Below, piece by piece: positions 14,617-24,330 of a stretch of 36,741 bases of DNA. The stretch's first letter is position 1, and each line of letters opens with the position of its first letter. The position numbers were made by a program, and so were the translations under genes. The stretch is from Acidobacteriota bacterium (lineage in GTDB: Bacteria > Acidobacteriota > Vicinamibacteria > Marinacidobacterales > Marinacidobacteraceae): NCBI GenBank assembly GCA_028877265.1, contig JAPPGX010000151.1, forward strand, positions 1 to 36,741. Reading direction: 5' to 3'. Below the pieces are notes generated by a model. That model worked only from the letters and a program-made list of their open reading frames with translations, made no database searches and was not told where the DNA came from.

Positions 14617-17600
14617 ATGCGCACTCCTGCCCTCCTCACCGTTGCCCTGCTCCTTGGCGGCGCCGCTTCCGGCGCCGCCGAAGGCCGTTTCGACGCCCTG
14701 CGCTGGCGTCACATCGGTCCCGTCGGGAACCGGGTGTCCGCGGTATACGGCATCCCGGGCGACCCCAACACCTACTACTTCGGCGCGGCTTCCGGCGGCG
14801 TCTTCAAGACCACCGACGGCGGGGTTCACTGGACGCCGGTCTTCGACGACCAGCCGGTCCTCTCGGTCGGCGCCATTGCGGTCTCCGCCGCGGACCCGAA
14901 CGTGGTGTGGGCCGGCACCGGAGAGGCGCACATCCGCAGCAACGTCTCGCTCGGAAACGGGGTGTACCGCTCCACCGACGCCGGCGCGACCTGGACCCAC
15001 ACCGGGCTCGAGGCGACGGGACGCATCTCGCGCATCGTCACCCATCCCGCCGATCCCGACACCGCCTGGGTGGCGGCGCTCGGCCACCTCTACGCCCCGC
15101 AGGAGGAACGCGGGATCTTCCGCACGACCGACGGCGGCGGGACCTGGGAACGGGTGCTCTTCGTGGACGAGAACACCGGCGCTTCGGAGATCGTCATCAG
15201 CCCAGCGAACCCGGCCCTGCTCTTCGCCGGGATGTGGCAGATGCGGATGTGGACCTGGGGCCGGGAGAGCGGCGGGCCGGGCAGCGGGATCTTCCGCAGC
15301 CGGGACGGCGGCGACACCTGGGAGCGGCTCGAGGGGAACGGGCTGCCCGCGCGTCCGTGGGGCAAGGTCGCGCTCTCGCTGACCGCTGCCGACCCGCGCC
15401 GCATCTACGCGCTCATCGAGACCAGCTCCAACGAGACATTCGCCCCGCTCGACGAGCAGGACGGCGTCCTCTGGCGGTCGGACGACGGCGGCGACACCTG
15501 GGAGCTGGCGAGCCGGGACCACACCCTGATGCAGCGGCCCCACTACTACACCCGGGTGGTGGCGGCCCCCGACGACGCCGACGAAGCGCACTTCCTGGCC
15601 ACCCGGCACACGACCACCACCGACGGCGGTCTGACCACCTTTCTGAACAACTCGGGCGGCGACCACCACGACATGTGGATCGCCCCGGACCAGCCCGACC
15701 GGATGATCGTGGGCCACGACGGCGGGGTGAGCATCTCCACGAACCGCGGCGAGACCTGGCAGCGCCCCCGCCTGCCGATCGCCCAGATGTACCACGTCTA
15801 CACCGACAACCGGATCCCTTACCGGGTCATGGGAAACCGGCAGGACGGCCCCTCCTCCCGCGGTCCTTCCAACAGCCTCACCGGCGGCGGCATCCCGATC
15901 GGCGCCTGGGCGCCGGTGGGCGGCTGCGAGACCGGTTTCGCGATCCCGGACCCGAACGATCCGGGGGTCATCTGGTCGGGCTGTTACGAGGGAATCCTCG
16001 AGCGCTACGAGGACCGCACCGGTCAGGCCCGCAACGTGAGCGTCTGGCCCGACAACCCCGAGGGCTGGGCGGCCGGCGAGCTGCGTGACCGCTTCCAGTG
16101 GACCTTCCCCATCCACATCTCTCCCCATGACTCGGACCGGGTGTACGCCGGCAGCCAGCGAGTCCACGTCACTACCGACGGCGGGCAGAGCTGGGAGACG
16201 ATCAGCCCCGACCTGACGACCGACGACCCGGACCTCCAGCTCAAGACCGGCGGGCTCACCTACGACGACGTGAGCCCCACGTACGCGGCGGTGCTGTTCT
16301 CACTTGCGGAGTCCCCCCATACCGCCGGCGTGCTCTGGGCGGGCAGCAACGACGGAAAGATCCACGTCTCCCGAAACGCCGGGGAATCCTGGGACGACGT
16401 TTCCGAGAACCTCCCCGGGCTCCCGCCGCTCGGCACGTACTCCAACATCGAGCCCTCGCGCCACGCCGCCGGCGCCGCCTACGTGACGGTGGACCTCCAT
16501 CAGATCGGCGACACGAACACCTACGCCTACAAGACCGAGGACTTCGGCGCGAGCTGGCGGCGGCTCGGAGGGGACATTCCGCAGCACACCCACAGCTACG
16601 CTCACACCATCCGCGAAGACGCCGTGCGCCCCGGGCTCCTGTTCCTCGGGACCGAGAACGCGGTCTACGTGTCCTTCGACGACGGCGGGACGTTCGAGTC
16701 GCTGCAGTCGAACCTGCCGCACGCTCCGGTCCACTGGCTGACGATCCAGGAGCGGTTCGCGGACCTGGTGGCGGCCACCTACGGACGCGGGTTCTGGATC
16801 CTGGACGACATCACGCCCCTCCGGCAGTTGACGGCGGCGGCGGAAGAGGCGCCGGCGCATCTGTTCGCGCCCCGGGAGGCCTGGCGATTCCGGATGCGCC
16901 CGACCCCCATGAGCCAGCCCGAGGACCCCGGGGCCGGCGAGAACCCGCCGTACGGGGCGACGATCCACTATCGGCTGGCCGAGGACGAGCCGGACGGCGT
17001 GTCCATCGAGATTGTGACCTCCGGGGGAGACGTCGTTCGCACTCTCGCCGCCGATGGCGACGCCGGACTCCACCGGGCGGTGTGGGACCTCCGGAACGAA
17101 CCGACCCGGAGGCCGCGCCTCCGCACGCCACCGCTCGACAGCCCGCACCAGGTCCTGCCGGCGCGCGGGTTCCGGTTGCTGACCGAGTCCCGGCCGGTCG
17201 CCACGCTGCTCGCCCCGGGGAACTACACGGTGCGGCTGAACCTCGGCGAGGAGGCGCTGGAGCAACCGCTGACCGTCCACGCGGACCCCGAAGCGCCCCA
17301 TGCGGGAGCCGAGATCCCTGGGCAGGTGGAGACGCTGCTACGGATCCAGGAGATGGTCCGTGAGGTCGGCGTCATGATCGAGGAGATCGAATGGCTCCGG
17401 AAGCAGACGGCGGACCGGCGCGCCCTCGGCGGCGCGCTCGCCGCGACCGTGGACGTCGCCGCGGGCGAATACGACAGCGCCCTCATGGAACTCGAGGCGC
17501 GCTTCTTCGAACTACGGCTGACCGGCGGCAATGCCGGCCAGGACACCCTCCGCTGGCCGCGGCGACTCCACGCCAAGCTGAGCAGCCTGCACGGCTACAT

Positions 17601-17787
17601 CGGCGGAAGCGACCACCGGCCGACGGATCAGCACCTGGAAGTGCTCGCACTCTACGAGGAAGAACTCGCCGAGACGCGGGAGATGCTCGGTCAGCTCACC
17701 GGTGACGAACTCGACGCCTTCAACGATCAGTTGTCCGGAGCGGGCCTGCCGCCGGTGGCGCCGACGGGGGAGAGGGGGTCGCGGTAA
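14617..17787 (+). CDS. secreted sortilin/VPS10-like BNR-repeat protein
   Basis: A 1056-residue exported protein. The signal peptide is residues 1-21 (LLTVALLLGGAASGAAEG). Eleven Asp-box-like turns of the form S/T-x-D-x-G-x-x-W/F are visible between about residues 65 and 690, among them STDAGATW, TTDGGGTW, SRDGGDTW, SDDGGDTW, TTDGGQSW and SRNAGESW. They form one or two beta-propellers as in sortilin/VPS10 domains and BNR glycosidases. No sialidase catalytic set is obvious. A beta-rich FlgD-like segment follows (about 785-895), then a helical tail (about 905-1040) typical of these large proteins. ATG 14617 is chosen because upstream codons translate repeat copy 2. It is probably a periplasmic or surface protein; the ligand is unknown. 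Confidence 0.9.
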   Translation: MRTPALLTVALLLGGAASGAAEGRFDALRWRHIGPVGNRVSAVYGIPGDPNTYYFGAASGGVFKTTDGGVHWTPVFDDQPVLSVGAIAVSAADPNVVWAGTGEAHIRSNVSLGNGVYRSTDAGATWTHTGLEATGRISRIVTHPADPDTAWVAALGHLYAPQEERGIFRTTDGGGTWERVLFVDENTGASEIVISPANPALLFAGMWQMRMWTWGRESGGPGSGIFRSRDGGDTWERLEGNGLPARPWGKVALSLTAADPRRIYALIETSSNETFAPLDEQDGVLWRSDDGGDTWELASRDHTLMQRPHYYTRVVAAPDDADEAHFLATRHTTTTDGGLTTFLNNSGGDHHDMWIAPDQPDRMIVGHDGGVSISTNRGETWQRPRLPIAQMYHVYTDNRIPYRVMGNRQDGPSSRGPSNSLTGGGIPIGAWAPVGGCETGFAIPDPNDPGVIWSGCYEGILERYEDRTGQARNVSVWPDNPEGWAAGELRDRFQWTFPIHISPHDSDRVYAGSQRVHVTTDGGQSWETISPDLTTDDPDLQLKTGGLTYDDVSPTYAAVLFSLAESPHTAGVLWAGSNDGKIHVSRNAGESWDDVSENLPGLPPLGTYSNIEPSRHAAGAAYVTVDLHQIGDTNTYAYKTEDFGASWRRLGGDIPQHTHSYAHTIREDAVRPGLLFLGTENAVYVSFDDGGTFESLQSNLPHAPVHWLTIQERFADLVAATYGRGFWILDDITPLRQLTAAAEEAPAHLFAPREAWRFRMRPTPMSQPEDPGAGENPPYGATIHYRLAEDEPDGVSIEIVTSGGDVVRTLAADGDAGLHRAVWDLRNEPTRRPRLRTPPLDSPHQVLPARGFRLLTESRPVATLLAPGNYTVRLNLGEEALEQPLTVHADPEAPHAGAEIPGQVETLLRIQEMVREVGVMIEEIEWLRKQTADRRALGGALAATVDVAAGEYDSALMELEARFFELRLTGGNAGQDTLRWPRRLHAKLSSLHGYIGGSDHRPTDQHLEVLALYEEELAETREMLGQLTGDELDAFNDQLSGAGLPPVAPTGERGSR

Positions 17788-17840
17788 CGATCCGCGTCCG
17801 CAAAGGGGAGGAGCGTTACGCCGCCGCGGCGCTGCGCCCC

Positions 17841-17868
17841 GCGTGCCGGTCTGAAGACCGGCGCTCCC
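17841..17868. repeat. dispersed palindromic repeat, copy 3
   Basis: GCGTGCCGGTCTGAAGACCG then GCGCTCCC. The palindromic core is intact. It lies in the 88-base gap between two converging genes. An upstream GGGGAGGAGCG (about 17805) can pair with the trailing CGCTCCCCCC, enclosing the core, so in RNA it may fold as a longer hairpin and help to end both transcripts. Confidence 0.8.
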
Positions 17869-17875
17869 CCCTTCG

Positions 17876-19768
17876 CTAACGCGCGAGTTTTTCTTCGAGG
17901 AGGCCGCGGGCGATCATCGTGAAGTCGTGCTCGGTCACGATGCCCACCAGCCGGCCGTCTTCCACGACCGGAAGCGATCCCACGCCCTTTTCGTTCATGA
18001 GGCGGATCGCCGCCATCGACGGCGTCGAGGGCGGAATGCTGATGGGGTCCGTCTTCATCACCTCGCGCACCGGCAGGAACTCGTCTTCATCCAGACCGCT
18101 CTCGGCGACCAGCTTGATGATCGTGCGGTAGGAAACGATGCCCACCAGCTTCTCGTCTTCCTCGACGGGGACGTGCCGGATCCGGCCCCAGTCCATGAGG
18201 ATGGCGGCCCGGCGGACGGATTCGTCGGGGTGGACGGTGAGGATGTCCCGGGTCATGAACTGCTCGACCCGCAGGTAGTGGTGCTTCCACCCGCCCGAAT
18301 CGCTGAGCGTCGGAGGTTCCCAGCGCGCCACCGGAACGCCGGCGCCCTGCTGGCGGCGGGCCGCGCCGGTGATCGCACTCAACCGCTCCGAAAGGGAGGC
18401 GTGGGGGCGGAGCGACTCGTAGCCTTCGAGCATCCAGCGCGCACCCGAACGGCCGGTCCGCACCCGTTCCTCGACGATGCCGATGTAGTGGTCGATGTCC
18501 CGGGCGTCCACCTGCTTCCGTTCGAGACCCTCGCGCGCCCTGGGGAGCAGGTCCTCGATCAGGAGGTCCCGCACCGGCCAGTGTTTCCCGTCGAGCCAGG
18601 TCAGCTCCGCCTTCAGCCCCAGCCGGCTGGCGGCGAGGAAGTTCTCGGAGACGTCCGCGAAGGGCATGGCCTCGTGCGGCTCGACACCGTCGCCGGAGAG
18701 CGCGCTCATGAGGCCGAGCCACAGCGCCATGTTCGCCACCTCGTCCGGGATGGTGGGTCCGGACGGCAGATAACGGCTCTCGATGCGCAGGTGGGGCTTG
18801 CCGTCGGTGATGCCGTAGCACGGGCGGTTCCAGCGCCACACCGTGCCGTTATGGAGTTGGAGCGCGGACAGGCGGGGCGGGTCCGTGTCGGCGTCGTCCT
18901 CCTCGCCCGCGTCGAGCAGTACGGAGTGGTGGGTGATGTTCTCCCGAAGGATCTCGAGGACGCCCCCGCTCACCCAGTCGCGGCCGAAGGCGCCGCGCGC
19001 GGCGCGCTGGCGCTCGGTGGCGCGGGCTCCGCGGGTATCGAGACTCTGCTGGAAGAGGCCGATCCGGGTCTCCCGCCAGAGCCGGCGTCCGAACAGCAGG
19101 GGTGAGTTGGGGGAACACGCGAGGATGGGGGCGGTCACGAGCTGCGCCAGGTTGTAGAGCCGAGTGAACTCGGAGGCGCCCACCTGCAGGTGAATCTGGA
19201 AGCTGGCGTTGCAGCCCTCGGGCATCACGTTGTCGTGGGTCGAGTGGATCTCGTCGGCCCCCGCCATGTGAAGGTGGTACGGCTGGTGTCCCCGGAGCCG
19301 GCTCAGCGCCTCGTTGAGGACGTGGTAGCGCGCCAGCGGCGTCATGTTGTCGAGCGTCATGTCCGAGAGCCGCAGCGTGGGGAGAATGCCGGTCAGGCAG
19401 ACGTCCACCCCGACGCGGCGCGCCGCTTCCGCGGCGGCGGACATGACTTCCTCGAGACGCTTCTCCGTCCGCGACAGGAGGTCGCCGGACATCATCATCG
19501 GTTCGAGGTTCGCCTCGAGGTTGAAGCGGGCGATCTCGGTGGTGAACGAGGGGTCGTCCAGTTCCTTCAGGACCTCCATCGCCATCGGCGCGGGACGGTT
19601 GCCCTCCCCGATCAGGAACATCTCCTGTTCCACCCCGACCCGATAGACGCCCTCCTCGATCCTGCCCTCCCCGATCATCGCGCTGAGCTTGCCGAGATCG
19701 GTGAACAGCCTTTTCTCGAAGCGGCGGAGTTCCTCGCCGGAAACCGCCCTCGCGTCGAGCCGACCCAT
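17876..19768 (-). CDS. glutamate-cysteine ligase (GCS2)-like domain fused to a CBS pair
   Basis: A 630-residue protein. Residues about 40-420 form a GCS2-type carboxylate-amine ligase domain, with the ATP/metal motif YRVGVEQEMFLIG, NLEANLEPM, and the HLHMAGADEIHSTHDNVMPE and NASFQIHLQV strands. Enzymes of this fold join glutamate to cysteine or another amine with ATP. Residues about 504-622 carry two CBS motifs (RVEQFMTRDILTVHPDESV and VREVMKTDPISIPPSTPSM), each ending in a VGIV strand; such pairs bind adenine nucleotides and regulate the attached enzyme. This suggests a ligase controlled by energy charge or S-adenosyl compounds. No glutathione synthetase gene is nearby, so the product may not be gamma-glutamylcysteine. 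It is last in a four-gene minus-strand run, 66 bases after the ABC ATPase gene. Confidence 0.9.
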   Translation of the reverse strand: MGRLDARAVSGEELRRFEKRLFTDLGKLSAMIGEGRIEEGVYRVGVEQEMFLIGEGNRPAPMAMEVLKELDDPSFTTEIARFNLEANLEPMMMSGDLLSRTEKRLEEVMSAAAEAARRVGVDVCLTGILPTLRLSDMTLDNMTPLARYHVLNEALSRLRGHQPYHLHMAGADEIHSTHDNVMPEGCNASFQIHLQVGASEFTRLYNLAQLVTAPILACSPNSPLLFGRRLWRETRIGLFQQSLDTRGARATERQRAARGAFGRDWVSGGVLEILRENITHHSVLLDAGEEDDADTDPPRLSALQLHNGTVWRWNRPCYGITDGKPHLRIESRYLPSGPTIPDEVANMALWLGLMSALSGDGVEPHEAMPFADVSENFLAASRLGLKAELTWLDGKHWPVRDLLIEDLLPRAREGLERKQVDARDIDHYIGIVEERVRTGRSGARWMLEGYESLRPHASLSERLSAITGAARRQQGAGVPVARWEPPTLSDSGGWKHHYLRVEQFMTRDILTVHPDESVRRAAILMDWGRIRHVPVEEDEKLVGIVSYRTIIKLVAESGLDEDEFLPVREVMKTDPISIPPSTPSMAAIRLMNEKGVGSLPVVEDGRLVGIVTEHDFTMIARGLLEEKLAR

Positions 19769-19834
19769 GAGGTCCGGAATTCTACGGCCCGCGCGGGTGA
19801 GCCTCGGGGAAGCCCCCGGCTGGGCCCGGGGGGC

Positions 19835-20518
<684 letters not shown>

Positions 20519-20589
20519 GAGCTCTCCTTTGTCGCTGCTAAACGTTCCCTACGCCGAAGGGTTCCCAATCGCTGTTCCGAATGCCGCGA

Positions 20590-21843
20590 TCATCGCAGCC
20601 GGATCCGGTCGTGCCCCTCCCAGGCGGACGGGTCGGAGAGGATCACGGTGTCGCCCTCGCTGAGGCCCTCGCGGATCTCCACGGTATTGACCGAGGCCTT
20701 GCCGAGCAGAACCCGCACCCGGACCGCGTCGTCGCCTGCCCCGGTCAGCCGGAAGAGCTCCACCTCGTCGCCTTCCTGTCCGAAGGCGGGCCGGCCGACG
20801 TGCAGCACGTCGTCGAGACGCTCGATCTCCACGAGGCCGTCCACGGACAGTTCGCTGCGGGCGCCGCGGGGAAGATCCTCGGTGAAGGCAACGTCCACCG
20901 TCACGGCGCCGTCGCGGACCGCCGGCTCCACGCGGATGACGCGTCCGGACACGATTCCGTTCCGGGTGTCCACGCGCGCCGACTGCCCCACCTCGATGTC
21001 CTTCGCCTGGACCTCGGCGATCCGCAGTTCCGCCTTCAGGCGAGCGGGCTCGGCGACCCGGGCCAGGTTGTCGCCCTCCGCCACCTGCTGGCCCGCCTCG
21101 GCGGACACCTCCTGGAGGACGCCCGCGATGCCCGCGCGCACCTCGAGCCGGGCAACGAGTTCGCGCTTCAGGTCGAAGACGGCCCGCAGCCGCGCCACCC
21201 GCGCCTCTTCGGCGGCGAGTTCCGCGGCCGCCACCGCTTCGGCGAGTTGAAGCCGTTCCGCTTCGTGCCGGGCTCGCGTCTTCAGTTCGCTGGCGGCGCT
21301 CTCGCTGTCCTCCAGGGTGATCCGGCCGATGATCCCCTCGGCGTAGATCTGGGCGTCCGCTTCCGCATCGAGGGCCGCCTGGCGGGCTTCCGCCTCGACC
21401 GAAGCGAGCACCGACCGCTGGTTCAGCACCTGGCGGCGCAACTGGACGCGGCGGTCGTCGAGGTCCGCCTCGGCAGCGGCGAGCTCGAGTTCGGCCGCCG
21501 TCAGCTCCTGGACGAGGCTGGGGTTCTCGAGCGTGAGGATCGCCGTTTCGGGTTCGACCCGGACCCCGGGGAGCGCGTGCACCCTCGCGACCCTCCCGGA
21601 ACTGCCGGCCGCCACCCGCCGCACCTCCACCGGCACCAGCGTGCCGGGCCCCCGCACGCTCAGCAGCATCTCCCCCCGCCGAACGGTGTCCACGAACACC
21701 GTGCCGCGGTCCACGCCCGGCGCGGCGGGCCCCAGCCGGAGGGCAAAGAGGACGAGCGCCGCCAGCCCGCCGCCGCCGAGCGCAAACAGAACGAGGCGGC
21801 GGCGCCGGCGGCCTTCGGCGACTCCTTCGCGGGCTACGTCCAT
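20590..21843 (-). CDS. HlyD/MacA-family periplasmic adaptor
   Basis: A 417-residue membrane-fusion protein. ATG 21843 is chosen because GGGGAGAG precedes it and a basic stretch (EGRRRRRLVLF) then leads directly into the single N-terminal helix (about residues 17-36). The lipoyl half-domains are split by a long alpha-hairpin, rich in Ala, Glu and Arg (about residues 110-240), followed by the GVLQEVSAEAGQQVAEGDNL return strand and beta-barrel and membrane-proximal domains up to the end. It bridges an inner-membrane ABC permease to the outer membrane. It starts 22 bases after the phosphodiesterase stop, and the ATPase gene follows after 71 bases. Confidence 0.92.
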   Translation of the reverse strand: MDVAREGVAEGRRRRRLVLFALGGGGLAALVLFALRLGPAAPGVDRGTVFVDTVRRGEMLLSVRGPGTLVPVEVRRVAAGSSGRVARVHALPGVRVEPETAILTLENPSLVQELTAAELELAAAEADLDDRRVQLRRQVLNQRSVLASVEAEARQAALDAEADAQIYAEGIIGRITLEDSESAASELKTRARHEAERLQLAEAVAAAELAAEEARVARLRAVFDLKRELVARLEVRAGIAGVLQEVSAEAGQQVAEGDNLARVAEPARLKAELRIAEVQAKDIEVGQSARVDTRNGIVSGRVIRVEPAVRDGAVTVDVAFTEDLPRGARSELSVDGLVEIERLDDVLHVGRPAFGQEGDEVELFRLTGAGDDAVRVRVLLGKASVNTVEIREGLSEGDTVILSDPSAWEGHDRIRLR

Positions 21844-21865
21844 CCGATCGCTCTCCCCGCCGAAA

Positions 21866-23863
21866 CTAACGCTCCCGGCCCGAAGGGGTTCCGCCGGTCG
21901 GACGGACGAGAGGGGCTCCACCGAGCAGCGAGCGTCCGGGCAGCGTCGGATCCACCGGCAGCCCCAGCAGGTCCAGCGCGGTCGGAACCACGTCGAGAGC
22001 GCTGGCCCGCGGCCATTCCGACCCCGCGGGGATCCGCGGCCCCCAGGCGGCCAGCACCGCGAGCATGTCGCGGCGCGTCGGCGCGAAGCCGTGGTTTCCC
22101 GACGAGCGGGCCGGCATCACGATGTCCTCCGCGGGTCGGGCCGAGGTCAGGAATCCCGGCCGCAGCAGTGGGAAGAGGTCCCCCGTCGTAGCGCCGCCTG
22201 GCTGCACGCGGCCTCGGGCGACCGGCTCGAGGAATCCGGTGACGACGGGCTCATCGTCCGCGCGAATCGCGAGCAGGGCGGCGCGGACCGCCGCGAGCAC
22301 CGCCGCTTCCTGATCCGGGGGCACGATCCCCGCGGGGCGCGACGCGCGGTTGATCCCCACGCTCCCGTCCGCCGTCGTCAGGAGCATCGCCTGCGTGCGG
22401 GAAAGGTCCACCGTACCGTCGGCGCCGAAGGCTAGGAGCCCGGCCCGTTCGAGCGCCACGTTGAGGTGCAGGAGCCGATCGGTTCCGGACATGCCGTGAT
22501 CGCTCACCACCATGAGATGGGCCCCCGATGCTTCGGCCAACTGGAACAGCCGCCCCAGAACCCGGTCCACTTCTGCGAACGCTCCGGCAAGGACCGGCCG
22601 GAGCGCTTCGGCCAGCGGCGGGTAATGGGTGGGGAGCCGCTCGTCGAGCCGCCCGTAGAGCAGGTGGCCCATCTCGTCGGCCATCGGCAGATAAAGGGCG
22701 ATGAGGTCCCAGTCGGGGAGCGAGGCCGCGGCGTCGAGGTGGGCAAGGGCGGAGTCCGCGACCGCACCGGTGATCTCGAGCAGCCGCGACTCGGCAACCC
22801 CTTCTCCGCCGTCGGCCCGGGTCGGACCGAGGCGGCCCGATGCGTACTCCGGGGCGCCGACGGTCCTCGGCCATTCGGGCGCGCCAAGCCGCTCTTTCCA
22901 GAACGCCTCCGGGTGCGCCCCCATTTCGCTCGCGCCGCCGCGGAAGACGAGATAGCGTGCGGGCGACCCGGCAGCGGGGGTCGCCGCCGCAAACGCGCGC
23001 ACCTGGAACTCCACCCGGCGGCCCTCCGCCCCGGCGCTGATGGGCCCGGAAAACCCGGCGTCGGACCCGATCGCCACGCGCGCGAGCCAGATGGGCGCCC
23101 CCGGTCCCGGATCGCCGTCTCCGGGGTCATCCAGCACACCAAAGGTGTCCCAACCGCCCTCCGGATTCAGGGGATCGTCGAGGAAGACCCCGAGGAAGGC
23201 CGCCCCTCCGACGTCGAAACGGAAGAATCCGGGCCTTCCACCAATTCGCCGGGCAGCGCTCGCTCCGGCCAGAAACGCGGGGGGCTCGGTGAGCAGGGGA
23301 TTCCGCACCTCGTCGAGGGTCGCCGGTGGCAGCCGCACGTCCCCATAGCCGGTGAGGATGAGCAGCTCGCCGCGCCGCTCGGGGCCGAGCCTGCCCAGCG
23401 CCGCATCGAGCGGCCAGGTGTGGGTCGTATGGAGCGCGACGGCCCGCCGGCCGGCGCGGGCCGCGCGCGTCCACAGCGGATCGGCCCGGAGGAGGGCCGC
23501 CGAGAATCCGTCCCGCGTCTCCAGCAGGGTGTGCGAACCGGCCGGCAGCGCGAGGACCGAATTGCCCGTGATCCCGGTTTCCCGCCCGGGCAGCCCCGTC
23601 CAGATCATGGCGAACGATGCGGCGGTCTTGGAAGGAAACGCCGTCACCATCCCGTCCGAGAAAGCCCCTTCGTCGCGGAGCCGGGCGAAGTTGGGCAGTG
23701 CGCCGTCCCGGAGGAACTCCTGCACCAGCTCGTAGCCGCCCCCGTCCACCGCCAGCACCAGCAGGCGCGGTTTCGGAGCCGCCGCGGGAACGCCGGAGGG
23801 GACCATGCTGAGCGCGACGACCAGCGCCCCGGACAGCCGCATCCAGCCCGAAAGAGTCCTCAC
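21866..23863 (-). CDS. secreted alkaline-phosphatase-superfamily phosphodiesterase
   Basis: A protein of about 665 residues in the type I phosphodiesterase/nucleotide pyrophosphatase branch of the alkaline phosphatase superfamily. A signal peptide ends near PSGVPAAA. The metal and nucleophile elements are the Asp of VLAVDGGGYE, the Thr of FPSKTAASFAMIWTGLPG, the Asp of PMADEMGH, SDHGMSG, and the late His of SGNHGFAPTRRDM. A roughly 130-residue beta-rich insert of unknown role (about 185-315) separates the nucleophile from the later motifs. It should hydrolyse phosphate mono- or diesters in the periplasm. The start is either GTG 23863 or ATG 23842; both keep the signal peptide. Longer frames would overlap apaG antisense and are rejected. 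The adaptor gene follows after 22 bases. Confidence 0.88.
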   Translation of the reverse strand: MRTLSGWMRLSGALVVALSMVPSGVPAAAPKPRLLVLAVDGGGYELVQEFLRDGALPNFARLRDEGAFSDGMVTAFPSKTAASFAMIWTGLPGRETGITGNSVLALPAGSHTLLETRDGFSAALLRADPLWTRAARAGRRAVALHTTHTWPLDAALGRLGPERRGELLILTGYGDVRLPPATLDEVRNPLLTEPPAFLAGASAARRIGGRPGFFRFDVGGAAFLGVFLDDPLNPEGGWDTFGVLDDPGDGDPGPGAPIWLARVAIGSDAGFSGPISAGAEGRRVEFQVRAFAAATPAAGSPARYLVFRGGASEMGAHPEAFWKERLGAPEWPRTVGAPEYASGRLGPTRADGGEGVAESRLLEITGAVADSALAHLDAAASLPDWDLIALYLPMADEMGHLLYGRLDERLPTHYPPLAEALRPVLAGAFAEVDRVLGRLFQLAEASGAHLMVVSDHGMSGTDRLLHLNVALERAGLLAFGADGTVDLSRTQAMLLTTADGSVGINRASRPAGIVPPDQEAAVLAAVRAALLAIRADDEPVVTGFLEPVARGRVQPGGATTGDLFPLLRPGFLTSARPAEDIVMPARSSGNHGFAPTRRDMLAVLAAWGPRIPAGSEWPRASALDVVPTALDLLGLPVDPTLPGRSLLGGAPLVRPTGGTPSGRER

Positions 23864-23881
23864 CCGGCGAACCCTAGCGGC

Positions 23882-24307
23882 ATGTTGGTGCGTGCTACGA
23901 TCAAAACCGTGCGCCAGGAAGTCTTCACTTCTTCCGCGACGACCCGGGGGATTCGGGTGGACGTGGAGGCGCGTTTCGCGGACCGGCGCCCGGAGCCCGA
24001 CCCCGCCTGGCTGTTCCAGTACGACATCGCGATCACCAATGAGTCCGAGGAACTGGTGCAGCTCTTGAGCCGGCACTGGGTCATCGAACACGGGGAAGGC
24101 CGGGTCGAAGAGGTCCGCGGTCCCGGAGTGGTCGGCGCCCGTCCCTACCTGGTTCCGGGCGAGTCCTTTCACTACTCGTCCTGGTGTCCGTTGCGGGCCC
24201 CCTTCGGTTCGATGCGGGGGTCCTACCTGATGGAGATTCCGGGGGGACAGCGCTTCAAGGTCGAGATCGCGCAGTTCACGCTGAGCGAACCGGTCACGCT
24301 GCACTGA
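23882..24307 (+). CDS. apaG: ApaG-family protein (DUF525)
   Basis: A 141-residue protein of the ApaG family, a small immunoglobulin-like beta fold found as single proteins in bacteria and linked genetically to Co2+/Mg2+ homeostasis; the molecular role is not settled. Diagnostic stretches are QYDIAITNESEELVQLLSRH, WVIEHGEGRVEEVRGPGVVG with the conserved GxGxxG, and LVPGESFHYSSWCPLRAPFG. The family is usually about 125-130 residues, so one of the GTG codons a little downstream of ATG 23882 could also be the start. It is divergent from the phosphodiesterase with only about 18-40 bases between starts. The methyltransferase gene follows 23 bases later. Confidence 0.93.
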   Translation: MLVRATIKTVRQEVFTSSATTRGIRVDVEARFADRRPEPDPAWLFQYDIAITNESEELVQLLSRHWVIEHGEGRVEEVRGPGVVGARPYLVPGESFHYSSWCPLRAPFGSMRGSYLMEIPGGQRFKVEIAQFTLSEPVTLH

Positions 24308-24330
24308 GGGATTCACGGAGGTCCGGCGGC

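Noticed and set aside
23864..24316. N-terminal extension of the phosphodiesterase to base 24316
   Set aside because: The extension is antisense to apaG, has no homology features and would bury the signal peptide in the middle of the protein.
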